A stretch of 64,000 bases of DNA from positions 1 to 64,000 of the forward strand of contig NZ_JAQLDU010000015.1 in assembly GCF_028209625.1 (NCBI RefSeq). The letters are read 5' to 3'. Positions 5,830 through 14,141 of this stretch are shown here, one piece after another. Position 1 is the first letter of the stretch; the number at the start of each line of letters is the position of its first letter. The notes beneath the pieces were generated by a model. The model ran no database searches. It saw only the letters and a list, made by a program, of their open reading frames with translations, and was not told where the DNA came from. Source of the DNA: Collinsella aerofaciens (GTDB taxonomy: Bacteria; Actinomycetota; Coriobacteriia; Coriobacteriales; Coriobacteriaceae). A program made the position numbers and the translations under genes.

Positions 5830-8376
5830 GTGTCTGATCAACAGCAAGAAAACGAAATAACGACGACGCAAGCCGCTCCCGCTGCACCGGTTGCGTCGGA
5901 CCAGGTCGCGGCGCCCGCGCAAGCCTCGGCTCCCGAGACGCCTAAGGCTGCTTCGACGCCTGCGCCTGCAACTGGTGAGGAGGCTGCTCCGGCAAAGCCC
6001 AAGCTCGCGCGCCGCACGGCCAAGCCTGCCGCTGACGGCGAGGAGGTCACCAAGCCCAAGCGCCGTACCACGCGCACGACGCGCGCCAAGCGCACCGTTG
6101 CAGCTGACTCCTCGGCTCCAATTTCCGATGAGGTCGCGCAGGCACGTGCGTTGGCGCAGATTAGCGAGGCTCAGGTGGTGCGCGCCCGCCGTCGTGCTGC
6201 CGAGCGCGAGGCCGCGGCACAGACCGAGCTTGCAGCTCCGTCTGTGCCCGAGACGCCTGCCGCCATCGAGACCCCTGCCGCCGACCTGCCGACCGAGAAG
6301 CCGGCACCGCGCACACGCCGCCGCACGGCTGCTAAGGCCGAGCAAGTTGCGGAACAGGTAGCCCCCGAGCTCACTGAGGCTTCGGTCCGTTCCGCGGCAG
6401 GGGAGGGCACATTGCCTGTTGAGCCCGCTGCGCCTGTCGAGGCCAACGAAGTTCCCGTTGTCGATCCGGCTTTGCGCCCGCACCGTCGCGGTCGCAAGCC
6501 CAAGGCCTTTGTCGAGGCAGAGAAGGCCGCAGCAGCAGCCGCCGCCGCTCGGGATGCTGCGGCGACCGCCGAGTCTGCAACCGCTGCCGATGCACCCGTC
6601 CAGGATGCTACGACTTCCGAGGCCGCTCCCGCCGATGCCGAGCCCGCCGACGTCCGTCCCGGTCGCAGCCGTCGTACTGCTGCTAAGCGCACGTCAAAGG
6701 CCAAGGCTGCCAAGAAGGGTGCGTCCGAGGATTCTGCCGAGACGACCGCCGATGCGTCGACTGATGTCGCCAAGGCCCAGGACGTCGAACAGCCTGCGTC
6801 CGAGAAGCCCAAGCGCGGTCGTAAGAAGTCCGTTAAGGCCAAGGCGTCCGAGCAGCAGGATGTCGAAGCGCAGGTTGATTCTGGCGCCGAGGCCAATGAC
6901 GCCGCCGCGGCCAATGTTGGCACCGCCGCAACCGATGGTGCCGCCCCCGCTGAGGGCGAAGACGGCACTCGTCCCAACCGTCGCCAGCACAAGCGCAACG
7001 ACGAGCGCAACGAGCGTAAGGACGACCGCAACAACGACCGTCGCAACCGCCAGCGCGATCGCAAACAGCGCAACAAGGAGCGTAATGCCGCTCCCACCGA
7101 GCCCACGCTTTCGCGCGAGGAACTCGCGGCCATGAAGGTCGCTGAGCTGCGCGAGAAGGCTAAGGAGTTCGAGATCGAGACGACCGGCAAGAAGAAGGCC
7201 GAGCTCGTCGAGGAAATCTACGTCACCGCTGCGAAGGCCGAGGGCTTCCGCGACATCAAGGGCATTCTGCAGATTCGCCCGGACAGCTCCGGCATCATCC
7301 ACGCCCATGGCTACATGAAGTCCAACGACGACGCCTTCGTGCCCGCCTACCTCATCCGCTCCGCGCGCCTGCGCACGGGCGACGTCATCGAGGGCTCGCT
7401 GCGTCCTTCGCGCGGCGGCGACAAGCGCGCCGGCCTCGCCAAAATCACGACCGTCAACGGTCTGGACCCCGAGCAGATTCGCAACCGTCCCAAGTTCGGC
7501 GACCTCACCCCGGTCTATCCCAACGAGCCGCTGCGCATGGAGCACGGCAAGGATTCCATCACCGGTCGCGCCATCGACATCGTGTCGCCGATCGGCAAGG
7601 GCCAGCGCGGCCTGATCGTGTCCCCGCCCAAGGCCGGCAAAACCACGATCCTCAAGAAGATCTGCCAGTCCATCTCGATTAACAACCCCGAGGTGCACCT
7701 CATCTGCCTGCTCGTCGACGAGCGTCCCGAAGAGGTCACCGATATGCAGCGTTCCATCAAGGGTGAGGTTGTGGCCTCGACCTTCGATATGCCTGCCGAC
7801 AACCACACCCGCGTGGCCGAGCTCGTCATCGAGCGCGCCAAGCGCATCGTAGAGCTGGGTGGCGACGTCGTGGTGGTGCTCGACTCCATCACGCGCCTCG
7901 CCCGCGCTTACAACCTGGCGGCGCCCGCCTCGGGCCGCATCCTTTCGGGCGGCGTCGATTCGGCTGCACTGTATCCGCCCAAGCGCTTCCTGGGTGCAGC
8001 CCGCAATATCGAGAACGGCGGCTCGCTCACCATCCTGGCCTCTGCCCTCATCGACACCGGTTCCAAGATGGACGAAGTCATCTTTGAGGAGTTCAAGGGC
8101 ACCGGCAACATGGAGCTTAAGCTCGACCGCGACCTGGCCGACCGCCGCATCTTCCCGGCTGTCGACCCCGTTGCCTCCGGTACGCGTAACGAGGACCTGT
8201 TGGTCGACGAGCAGATGCGTCCGTTTGTCTTTGGTCTGCGTCGCATTCTTGCCGGCATGAACAACACCGAGCGCGCAGCCGCATCGTTTATCAAGGGTCT
8301 TAAGGGCACCAACACCAACCAGGAGTTCCTGGTGCGTTCGGCCAAAAAACACAGCGACTACGAACAGACGTTCTAG
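5830..8376 (+). CDS. rho: Transcription termination factor Rho with long N-terminal extension
   Basis: This is an RNA-dependent hexameric ATPase that ends transcription. It has 848 residues with a GTG start, about twice the E. coli length. Residues 1 to about 430 are an inserted low-complexity region: Ala/Pro/Glu/Lys-rich, with repeated RRTAAK-like basic clusters, ending in a strongly Arg/Asn/Asp-rich tract. The conserved enzyme follows: Rho_N helix bundle (about 435-470), RNA-binding cold-shock domain (about 478-545), Walker A PPKAGKT (about 600), Walker B VVVVLDSITR (about 680), then the Q and R loop regions. Such insertions are typical of actinobacterial Rho and add RNA binding. The upstream ribosome site is weak. 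A strong terminator follows the stop. Confidence 0.96.
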   Translation: MSDQQQENEITTTQAAPAAPVASDQVAAPAQASAPETPKAASTPAPATGEEAAPAKPKLARRTAKPAADGEEVTKPKRRTTRTTRAKRTVAADSSAPISDEVAQARALAQISEAQVVRARRRAAEREAAAQTELAAPSVPETPAAIETPAADLPTEKPAPRTRRRTAAKAEQVAEQVAPELTEASVRSAAGEGTLPVEPAAPVEANEVPVVDPALRPHRRGRKPKAFVEAEKAAAAAAAARDAAATAESATAADAPVQDATTSEAAPADAEPADVRPGRSRRTAAKRTSKAKAAKKGASEDSAETTADASTDVAKAQDVEQPASEKPKRGRKKSVKAKASEQQDVEAQVDSGAEANDAAAANVGTAATDGAAPAEGEDGTRPNRRQHKRNDERNERKDDRNNDRRNRQRDRKQRNKERNAAPTEPTLSREELAAMKVAELREKAKEFEIETTGKKKAELVEEIYVTAAKAEGFRDIKGILQIRPDSSGIIHAHGYMKSNDDAFVPAYLIRSARLRTGDVIEGSLRPSRGGDKRAGLAKITTVNGLDPEQIRNRPKFGDLTPVYPNEPLRMEHGKDSITGRAIDIVSPIGKGQRGLIVSPPKAGKTTILKKICQSISINNPEVHLICLLVDERPEEVTDMQRSIKGEVVASTFDMPADNHTRVAELVIERAKRIVELGGDVVVVLDSITRLARAYNLAAPASGRILSGGVDSAALYPPKRFLGAARNIENGGSLTILASALIDTGSKMDEVIFEEFKGTGNMELKLDRDLADRRIFPAVDPVASGTRNEDLLVDEQMRPFVFGLRRILAGMNNTERAAASFIKGLKGTNTNQEFLVRSAKKHSDYEQTF

Positions 8377-8689
8377 GTTGTCATCCACACGCAGCGATAG
8401 TCATCAATGTGATAAAGGGTCGGGGCTTTGAGCCTCGGCCCTTTTCCATAGCGCCGCTCCGCGCTTATTTTTGACCGTAAGACCGACGAGCAGCAGGTTT
8501 CCCGTTTCAATCCTACATCGTCGCTTGCAATCGGCAGGGCGGTTTCGCATAATAGCTTTTAAGCTTCGCGACGGAAAACGCAGATGAAACGAACCATATA
8601 CCGTTGCTTTGGGGCATAGCCCCGCTTCATCTTCTCTCGCGCAGCCAACTGAATGATGCGATTTGGGTGCTGGAAGATGGGGAGAGCTC
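8377..8689. other. Intergenic region after rho
   Basis: About 310 bases hold the rho terminator (8414-8445) and then a region with no supported gene. It includes an AT-rich patch near 8550-8570 (CGCATAATAGCTTTTAAGC), which could contain the promoter for the next gene. No RNA gene is recognised. Confidence 0.5.
8414..8445 (+). terminator. Intrinsic terminator of rho
   Basis: A GC-rich stem (AAAGGGTCGGGGCT and AGCCTCGGCCCTTTT) has a 3-4 base loop and ends in TTTT. It lies 38 bases past the rho stop. Confidence 0.85.
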
Positions 8690-10090
8690 ATGGCTTCTTC
8701 TGATGCAACACAACGAGCAGTCCTTGCCGGACTTTCGTGCGGGATCGGCCTTGCCGCTCCCGTGGTTATGTATGCCGCGACGCTGCCGTTTTCGTCGGTG
8801 AACGAGACGGTCGTGGCGGGTGCAGTTCCCTTCGCCGTGGGCGCGGTGGCGGGCGTGGGTATCTATGCCGCCTCGCTGGGTATCTCCGAGTATCGTGCGC
8901 AGCGTGAAGAGCGTCTGTTCCAGCCCGATGCCATGGGCGGTGCCGCCAATCTCAATCAGCATCAAAGCGAGTTCAAGACCGCCTCGATTCCAGCTCAGCA
9001 GCAGGATGCGATTCCGTACGCTGCGGCTTCTGCTTCTCAGGCTCAGTCGGAGCAGTCTACCTCGGCATTCCTTTCCGGCCTGACTGGTGCGTTCCAGCGC
9101 CGTCATGCCGATGATGGTGTCCCTACCATCGCTCGAGCCGCAGATGCTATGGACGAGGCCGAGGCTTGGTCCATGATCGACAGCATGCTCGACGACGATT
9201 CGCCGGTGAGCTGCGACCCTGCACGCTCGCGCGACGTCTATCAAGTCGCCATCGACGAGCTCACCAACGGCGGGCAGACCGGCTCCTTCAATCGCGATGA
9301 TATCGCCGCCGCGGCACGCGCCGTGTCGGGCTCCCAGGCCGCCCCTGCGGGCAGCACGGCGGCTTTCGTGGCACTCGTTGCCAATGCGGCGGTCAATAAC
9401 GCCTACAGCGCTACCTCGGCGGACGCGAATGCTTCTGCCGATAATTCGTACGTTGATGAAGCCATGACCGCGGACGAGGAGGCTGTTGCCGCCCGCCGTG
9501 CCGCCGAAAGCTCGCTTTGGGGCGCTCCTGCCCAGCAGCAGGCGGCTGAGGCTGCGCCGTACAATGCAAACCTCGCCAGCATGCCTATCATCTCCGGTGC
9601 CGCGGGCATCGATCTCGATGACCTCGATGAGCCTGCAGCCATCACCGCATCGATTGATGCCCAAGATCGCATCGACACCGGCGACCTTCCGGACGCCTCG
9701 CTCGAGGTTGATGTCCCCATGGCCGATTACTCGGGCCACGAGGGTATGTGGGCCGCCGCCACCGCGATTCTGGATGAGATTGACGAGCCTGCTCCTGTTT
9801 CAGCCCCCGCTCCCGTCGCTGCCCCTCAGCCTGCTGCCCCCGCCTATGTCGGCCGTCACAGCGCTGTGTTCCCCGAGGATACTGCCCGTATCTCGCGTGA
9901 GAGCATCGAGCGGGCCGAGGCTATTGCCGCCGGCATTATGGAAAATCGTCGTCACGAGCGCGTCAATCAGATCCTCGAGGAAGAGATCGAGCGTCTTCAG
10001 TCCTCTACCGCCAAGCGTACGGGCCGTGCTTATCTGAGCGTTATCGAGGGCGGTACCGCCAGCTTCGCGCCGCTCCGTGCGGAGGCATAA
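8690..10090 (+). CDS. Membrane-anchored alanine-rich protein of unknown function
   Basis: The ATG at 8690 follows GGGGAGAG and gives 466 residues. Two hydrophobic segments lie in the first 65 residues (about 12-35 and 43-62), separated by a short polar loop. The rest is a long hydrophilic, Ala/Asp/Glu/Ser-rich tail with Gln-rich and Pro-rich patches and several predicted helices near the C-terminus (around the RISRESIERAEAIAA segment). No conserved domain is recognised. The protein probably sits in the membrane with a large cytoplasmic tail. The VanZ-like gene starts 7 bases after its stop, so the two are probably co-transcribed. The function is unknown. Confidence 0.75.
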   Translation: MASSDATQRAVLAGLSCGIGLAAPVVMYAATLPFSSVNETVVAGAVPFAVGAVAGVGIYAASLGISEYRAQREERLFQPDAMGGAANLNQHQSEFKTASIPAQQQDAIPYAAASASQAQSEQSTSAFLSGLTGAFQRRHADDGVPTIARAADAMDEAEAWSMIDSMLDDDSPVSCDPARSRDVYQVAIDELTNGGQTGSFNRDDIAAAARAVSGSQAAPAGSTAAFVALVANAAVNNAYSATSADANASADNSYVDEAMTADEEAVAARRAAESSLWGAPAQQQAAEAAPYNANLASMPIISGAAGIDLDDLDEPAAITASIDAQDRIDTGDLPDASLEVDVPMADYSGHEGMWAAATAILDEIDEPAPVSAPAPVAAPQPAAPAYVGRHSAVFPEDTARISRESIERAEAIAAGIMENRRHERVNQILEEEIERLQSSTAKRTGRAYLSVIEGGTASFAPLRAEA

Positions 10091-10097
10091 CTTCTGC

Positions 10098-10547
10098 ATG
10101 GTTAAGATCAATCGAAAATGGGCGGTCGTAACCTGCCTGATGGCGCTCTTGATCTGGGGCAATTCGCTGGTTCCCGGCTCGGGGTCGGGCTCACTGAGCC
10201 TAACGGTCATGGAAGCTATCCGCGGTTTCCTGCACGGCGTGGGACTTCCATATGAATGGGTGACCAACTTTGTTGTTCGTAAGTGCGCGCATTTTACCGA
10301 GTATTTGGTGCTCGGCATCCTGGCAACGCACGCCTTTGATTTTGAGGGCCGACGCACCTTTGACGTGCTGCTGCCCACGGCAGTGTTTCTGCTGCTGATT
10401 CCCTCGATCGACGAGACGATTCAGCTCTTTGTGCCGGGACGCGCCGGCATGATCACTGATGTGATGATCGACTGCTGTGGAGCGGCAACGGGCGTTGTGC
10501 TCCGATATCTCTTACGGTCGCTGATGTGCGCCAAAAAGGCCGCCTAA
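10098..10547 (+). CDS. VanZ-like family membrane protein
   Basis: The protein has 149 residues from the ATG at 10098; GGAGG at the end of the preceding gene can serve as ribosome site. VanZ-like features are a first membrane helix ending in WGNSLVPG, a RKCAHFTEYLVLGILA helix, and a DETIQLFVPGRAGMITDVMID stretch that resembles the conserved E-x(n)-PGR-x(n)-D region. Four membrane segments are expected. VanZ of Enterococcus gives low-level teicoplanin resistance, but most family members have unknown roles in the envelope. The neighbouring gene upstream is also a membrane protein. A terminator overlaps its stop codon. Confidence 0.85.
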   Translation: MVKINRKWAVVTCLMALLIWGNSLVPGSGSGSLSLTVMEAIRGFLHGVGLPYEWVTNFVVRKCAHFTEYLVLGILATHAFDFEGRRTFDVLLPTAVFLLLIPSIDETIQLFVPGRAGMITDVMIDCCGAATGVVLRYLLRSLMCAKKAA

Positions 10548-10580
10548 GGACGCATTGTTTGGTCCTAGGCGGCCTTTTTT
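10534..10580 (+). terminator. Strong intrinsic terminator overlapping the VanZ-like stop codon
   Basis: AAAGGCCGCCTAAGGAC pairs with GTCCTAGGCGGCCTTTTTT. The left arm contains the last codons and the TAA stop, so translation to the end of the gene would cover half of the stem. Confidence 0.9.
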
Positions 10581-10662
10581 ATTGGAGGGCTTATATGAGG
10601 TGTGGCGGCGTCGTTCCATAGGTCGGATTTGCCGGGTGCGCCACGCCCTGTGGGTGCGTCTG

Positions 10663-11550
10663 TTACTGAAGCGCCTGTGCGCCTAGGGCCAGGCAGCCCA
10701 TGATGCCCTGCTTGCCCTCGAGGCTGTTGTTGACGATGTAGGTATCGATGTCGTTGACCTCGGGCGTGACGATATAGCCGTTGAGCATCTCGGCGCACTT
10801 CTTGCGCGCGAGCGGCACGATGGGGGTGTGGTCGGCCACGCCGCCGCCGATGACGATCTTCTGCGGCGCATAGCACAGGATGAAGGTCATGAGCGCCTGC
10901 GCCAGATAGCCGGCGAGCAGATCCATGGCCTCCGGGTCATCGGCCATGTCTCCGGCGCTCTTGCCATCCCAGCGCCTTTTAACGCCGGGGCCGGCGATGA
11001 GGCCCTCGAGGCAGTTGTCGTGGAAGGGGCAGGCGCTGTGCTCGCCAATGGTGTCGCGCGGGTCGCGCGTGACCAGGATGTGACCGGCCTCGGGATGCAT
11101 CATGCCGTGCACGAGCTTACCGCCCGAGAGCACGCCAGCGCCCACGCCGGTACCGATGGTCAGATACACCACGTCAGTGAGGCCCTGGGCGCAACCAAAG
11201 GTGACCTCGCCCAGGCAGGCGACGTTGACGTCGGTGTCGTAGCCGCAGGGAATATTGAGCTCGTTTTGGATGGTGCCCAGCAGGTCAAAGTAGCGCCATG
11301 CCGTTTTGGGCGTCTCCAGGATCTTGCCGTATTGGGGCGAGGCGGGGTTGACTGCGGTGGGGCCAAAGGCGCCGATGCCCAGCGCGGCGATGCCCTTGTT
11401 CGCAAACCATGCGTTGACGGCCTCGACGGTCTCCTGCGGGGTCGTGGTCGCGATCTGCTCGCACTCCAGGACCATACCGTTTGCATAGCCCGTGGCGCAG
11501 ACCATCTTGGTGCCGCCGGCCTCGAGCGCTCCGATAAGCTGCTCTGCCAT
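10663..11550 (-). CDS. ROK-family sugar kinase, probable fructokinase
   Basis: The protein has 295 residues from the ATG at 11550, preceded by AGAGAGGAAT. An N-terminal phosphate-binding loop (GALEAGGTKMVCA) and a second glycine-rich motif (LTIGTGVGAGVLSGG) define the ROK fold. The zinc/substrate region reads HPEAGHILV, then CPFHDNCLEGLIAGPG, which resembles fructokinases of the YdhR/Mak type more than glucokinases or NagC regulators. There is no N-terminal helix-turn-helix, so it is an enzyme and not a repressor. It would phosphorylate a hexose, likely fructose or mannose, with ATP in the cytoplasm. It stands alone, with no sugar transporter adjacent, so the substrate is an inference. Confidence 0.85.
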   Translation of the reverse strand: MAEQLIGALEAGGTKMVCATGYANGMVLECEQIATTTPQETVEAVNAWFANKGIAALGIGAFGPTAVNPASPQYGKILETPKTAWRYFDLLGTIQNELNIPCGYDTDVNVACLGEVTFGCAQGLTDVVYLTIGTGVGAGVLSGGKLVHGMMHPEAGHILVTRDPRDTIGEHSACPFHDNCLEGLIAGPGVKRRWDGKSAGDMADDPEAMDLLAGYLAQALMTFILCYAPQKIVIGGGVADHTPIVPLARKKCAEMLNGYIVTPEVNDIDTYIVNNSLEGKQGIMGCLALGAQALQ

Positions 11551-11624
11551 AGTATTCCTCTCTGGGACGAGTTGCTCCGTGACTAAAGTATAGCGCTCAA
11601 AAAAATAAATGAGGTCGCTATAAA

Positions 11625-11663
11625 AAGAAACCTCGTGGCCCAACGGGTTCACGAGGTTTCTTT
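11625..11663 (-). terminator. Intrinsic terminator of the aminotransferase gene
   Basis: AAAGAAACCTCGTG and CACGAGGTTTCTTT form a 14-bp perfect stem around a 10-base loop. On the minus strand it is followed by a T-rich run. It lies 24 bases after the stop of the aminotransferase gene. Confidence 0.85.
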
Positions 11664-11687
11664 AGTGCCTTTAGTTACTGACCGTCC

Positions 11688-12869
11688 TTACCCGCGCGGT
11701 TCGATTTTATCACGCAGAGACTTGAGGTTCTCCAGTGCCGCGTTAAGCGTCTCGTCTCGTTTGGCAAAGTGGAAACGAATCAGATGGTTGACGGGCTCGC
11801 GGAAGAAGCTCGAGCCGGGCACGGCGCCCACGCCCACCTTGGAGGCCAAATCCTCGCAGAAGTCGAGGTCGCTGTTATAGCCAAACTCCGAGATATCCAT
11901 CATCACGTAGTAGGCGCCCTGCGGCACGTTGTGCGTGAGTCCGATGCTGTCGAGTCCCTGACAGAATAGGTCGCGCTTGGCGGTGTAGAGGTCGAGGACC
12001 TCCTGGTAATAGCTGTCGTCGAAGTTGAGGGCGGTGACGACGGCCTCTTGCAGGGGAGCGGCGGCGCCCACGGTGAGGAAGTCGTGAACCTTTTTGATGC
12101 GCTCGGTGATTTCGGCAGGAGCGATGGTGTAGCCCAGGCGCCAGCCGGTGATGGAGTAGGTCTTGGATAGCGAGCTGCAGCTGATGGTGCGCTCAAACAT
12201 GCCGGGCAGCGTGGCCATGTACACGTGCTCGTGGGGCGCGTAGACGATGTGCTCGTAGACCTCGTCGGTGATGCAGTAGGCGTCATGCTTTTTGCACAGG
12301 TCGGCGACAAGGGTGAGCTCCTCGCGGGTAAAGACCTTGCCGCAGGGGTTGGACGGGTTGCATAGAACGATCGCCTTGGGATCGTTGTCGCGGAAGGCCG
12401 CCTCCAGGACCTCACGGTCAAAGTCAAAGGTGGGCGGGTTGAGCGGCACGTAGATAGGCTCCGCACCCGAAAGGATCGTGTCGGCGCCGTAGTTCTCGTA
12501 GAATGGCGAGAAGATGACGACCTTGTCGCCGGGGTTCGTGACCGTCATCATGGCGGCCATCATGGCCTCGGTGGAGCCGCAGGTGACCACGATGTTCTCG
12601 TTGGGGTTGATCGGCATGCCCATAAAGTGCTCCTGCTTGGCGGCAAGCGCCTCACGCATGGCCTGGGAGCCCCAGGTGATGGAGTACTGGTGATAGAGCG
12701 GCTTGGGGTCGCTGGCGATGGCGCTCAGGCTGTTGAGCAGCTGCGCCGGGGGATCGAAGTCGGGGAAGCCCTGCGACAGGTTGACGGCGCCATACTTATT
12801 GGAGATGCGCGTCATGCGGCGGATGACCGAATCGGTAAACGTTGCCGTACGGTTGGAGAGTTCTTTCAT
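11688..12869 (-). CDS. Class I/II pyridoxal-phosphate aminotransferase
   Basis: The protein has 393 residues. I chose the ATG at 12869 (AAAGGAC upstream) over an in-frame start 6 codons earlier. Fold type I features are NLSQGFPDFDPP at the N-terminus, a CNPSNPCGKVF motif, and the PLP-binding lysine in SSLSKTYSITGWRLGY, with the arginine of the carboxylate pocket in the C-terminal third. The closest functional types by motif are aspartate/aromatic aminotransferases and methionine or kynurenine aminotransferases; the exact amino donor cannot be read. It is a cytoplasmic enzyme in a single-gene unit with its own terminator. Confidence 0.9.
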   Translation of the reverse strand: MKELSNRTATFTDSVIRRMTRISNKYGAVNLSQGFPDFDPPAQLLNSLSAIASDPKPLYHQYSITWGSQAMREALAAKQEHFMGMPINPNENIVVTCGSTEAMMAAMMTVTNPGDKVVIFSPFYENYGADTILSGAEPIYVPLNPPTFDFDREVLEAAFRDNDPKAIVLCNPSNPCGKVFTREELTLVADLCKKHDAYCITDEVYEHIVYAPHEHVYMATLPGMFERTISCSSLSKTYSITGWRLGYTIAPAEITERIKKVHDFLTVGAAAPLQEAVVTALNFDDSYYQEVLDLYTAKRDLFCQGLDSIGLTHNVPQGAYYVMMDISEFGYNSDLDFCEDLASKVGVGAVPGSSFFREPVNHLIRFHFAKRDETLNAALENLKSLRDKIEPRG

Positions 12870-12979
12870 GCTTGTCCTTTCGAGCATTTGCAGTGGGGCA
12901 AGTTTACTCCTATGAAACCGGTGGGAATTGCTCGAAATGGTCTCGAAAAACTCTTTTCAAAATTCTTGAAAATTGGGGC

Positions 12980-13008
12980 TTGCATCGCGTGGCGTTCCTT
13001 GCAATAAT
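12980..13008 (+). promoter_or_regulatory. Promoter of tRNA-His / tRNA-Lys cluster
   Basis: TTGCAT (12980-12985), a 17-base spacer, and AATAAT (13003-13008) match sigma-70 type consensus at 4 and 5 of 6 positions. The mature tRNA-His starts 27 bases after the -10 box, as expected for a short leader. Confidence 0.7.
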
Positions 13009-13034
13009 AGTCGAGCGCGAAGCGCACAGGACAC

Positions 13035-13112
13035 GGTGGGTGTAGCTCAGTTGGCTAGAGCGACGGGTTGTGGTCCCGTAGGTCGAGGGTTCGAGTCCCT
13101 TTACCCACCCCA
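13035..13112 (+). tRNA. tRNA-His (GTG)
   Basis: Full cloverleaf. The acceptor GTGGGTG pairs with TACCCAC. The extra G at position -1 (13035) pairs with C73, the identity mark of tRNA-His, and CCA is encoded. The anticodon loop reads TTGTGGT with anticodon GTG. It is the first gene of the tRNA cluster. Confidence 0.97.
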
Positions 13113-13134
13113 GTTCTTGCTTCGTGTTGATATC

Positions 13135-13210
13135 GGGTCGTTAGCTCAGTTGGTAGAGCAGGGGACTCTTAATCCCAAGGTCCAGGGTTCGACCCCCTGA
13201 CGGCCCACCA
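13135..13210 (+). tRNA. tRNA-Lys (CTT), copy 1
   Basis: The acceptor GGGTCGT pairs with ACGGCCC, the anticodon loop CTCTTAA has anticodon CTT, the T arm is standard, and CCA is encoded. It lies 22 bases after tRNA-His. Confidence 0.97.
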
Positions 13211-13223
13211 CACGATATCTCCT

Positions 13224-13249
13224 CTAAAGTCCGCTACGACGGACTTTAG
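13224..13249 (+). other. Hairpin between the two tRNA-Lys genes
   Basis: CTAAAGTCCG and CGGACTTTAG form a 10-bp perfect stem with a 6-base loop. There is no T run after it, so it is more likely a processing or spacer structure than a terminator. Confidence 0.6.
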
Positions 13250-13253
13250 CTTT

Positions 13254-13326
13254 GGGTCGTTAGCTCAGTTGGTAGAGCAGGGGACTCTTAATCCCAAGGT
13301 CCAGGGTTCGACCCCCTGACGGCCCA
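13254..13326 (+). tRNA. tRNA-Lys (CTT), copy 2
   Basis: The body is identical to copy 1 through the discriminator base. The next bases are CCCA, so the terminal CCA is not encoded exactly and must be completed by CCA-adding enzyme. The difference from copy 1 falls exactly at the 3' end, the usual place where integrating elements recombine. Confidence 0.95.
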
Positions 13327-13339
13327 CCCAAAGATGATT

Positions 13340-13372
13340 AAGACGGTCAACGAAGGTTGGCCGTCTTTTTTT
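13340..13372 (+). terminator. Intrinsic terminator of the tRNA cluster
   Basis: AAGACGGTCAAC and GTTGGCCGTCTT form a stem with a 4-base GAAG loop, followed by a run of T. It lies 13 bases after the end of tRNA-Lys copy 2. Confidence 0.9.
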
Positions 13373-13517
13373 GTTGACCTTTCATGGGGTCGAACCCGTC
13401 GGGGCGCGGAGCTGAGGAAATGCGTGAGCATTTACCAGCGCAGCGCGCAAGGCGCGAAGCGCCGCAGCGGCCGCCTGCAAAGCAGGCTGACCCCCTGACG
13501 GCCCACCAAAGCAAGTT

Positions 13518-13549
13518 AAGACGGTCAACGAAAGTTGGCCGTCTTTTTT
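13518..13549 (+). terminator. Second copy of the tRNA terminator
   Basis: This is the same hairpin as at 13340 with one loop change, again followed by six T. It belongs to the duplicated tRNA 3' segment and has no complete gene before it. Confidence 0.85.
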
Positions 13550-13617
13550 GTTGACCTCGCTTGGGGTCGAACCCGAAAGGGCACAGCCGCTTTCACAGAT
13601 CGAGTCTACCCTGGGGA

Positions 13618-13980
13618 TCAGTAAAACCGGCGCGTCTGCACGGCGAAGTACGCCTGTGCGAGCGCGATTTCTTGCTTGTTTGAATCTCCGTTCTGGGCGA
13701 TTAAATAGCATGCATAGCGCGTAAGCTTGTAGTCTTTAACCGCACGAGCGGCGACACCGGCAGTTACCATTTTCGTGGTGTCACGAAAATGGGAATCAAC
13801 TGGAGTTTTATTTGTTTCGCACGAGACTTTTGCCCTCTTAACAACTTCGGCGAAGTTCTCCCATCGAGTGTATCCCATGGGTTCCATTAAATCGCGTGCG
13901 AGCCAATACTCAACGCCGTCTTCCACATTGGCGTAGCTATCAAGTTTGACACGCCACTTCTCGATATCTCTACTGTCCAT
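13618..13980 (-). pseudogene. Truncated DinD-like (DNA damage-inducible) protein
   Basis: The 120 residues match the N-terminal part of DinD/BRO-N type proteins: the EYWLARDLMEPMGYTRWENF opening, then SHFRDTTKMV, LTRYACYLIAQNGD and YFAVQTRR near the end. Full DinD proteins are about 270 residues; this frame stops just after the QTRR motif, so the C-terminal half is missing. The gene lies next to the duplicated tRNA-Lys 3' end and is probably left over from a mobile element. A short functional product cannot be excluded. In E. coli DinD acts as an inhibitor of RecA-mediated strand exchange. Confidence 0.65.
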
Positions 13981-14064
13981 ATCTCCTCCTCGCTGGTCTA
14001 TTGTCTATGCAGGCTTTGCACGCTCTGTATTCGGAATAAGGATACGCTGCCGTGCGGACACGAA

Positions 14065-14099
14065 TGGGCCCCGTGCCACTTCGAGCTCACGGGGCCCAT
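14065..14099. terminator. GC-rich hairpin, possible bidirectional terminator
   Basis: TGGGCCCCGTG and CACGGGGCCCA form an 11-bp perfect stem around a 13-base loop. It lies between the convergent-side ends of the dinD remnant region and the FAD protein gene. No clear T run follows on either strand. Confidence 0.5.
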
Positions 14100-14141
14100 A
14101 GATATCGATTAGTTGTGTTCTGCTTTAGATAGGTGTCCAGT

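Larger units (their letters stand above)
13308..13580 (+). repeat. Direct repeat of tRNA-Lys 3' end plus terminator
   Basis: About 85-90 bases beginning in the T arm of tRNA-Lys copy 2 (from about 13308) recur from 13489. Each unit holds GACCCCCTGACGGCCCACC, the AAGACGG terminator hairpin, TTGACCT, and GGGGTCGAACCC (13386 and 13563), which is the reverse complement of the tRNA T arm. The 90 bases between the units are GC-rich and contain no tRNA. The pattern looks like a scar of integration at the tRNA 3' end. Confidence 0.75.

Noticed and set aside
6694..8388. Long minus-strand open frame across rho
   Set aside because: Antisense shadow of a conserved gene; no domain and no ribosome site.
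13382..13711. Minus-strand frame over the duplicated tRNA 3' region
   Set aside because: It runs through tRNA-derived sequence and terminators and has no protein motif.
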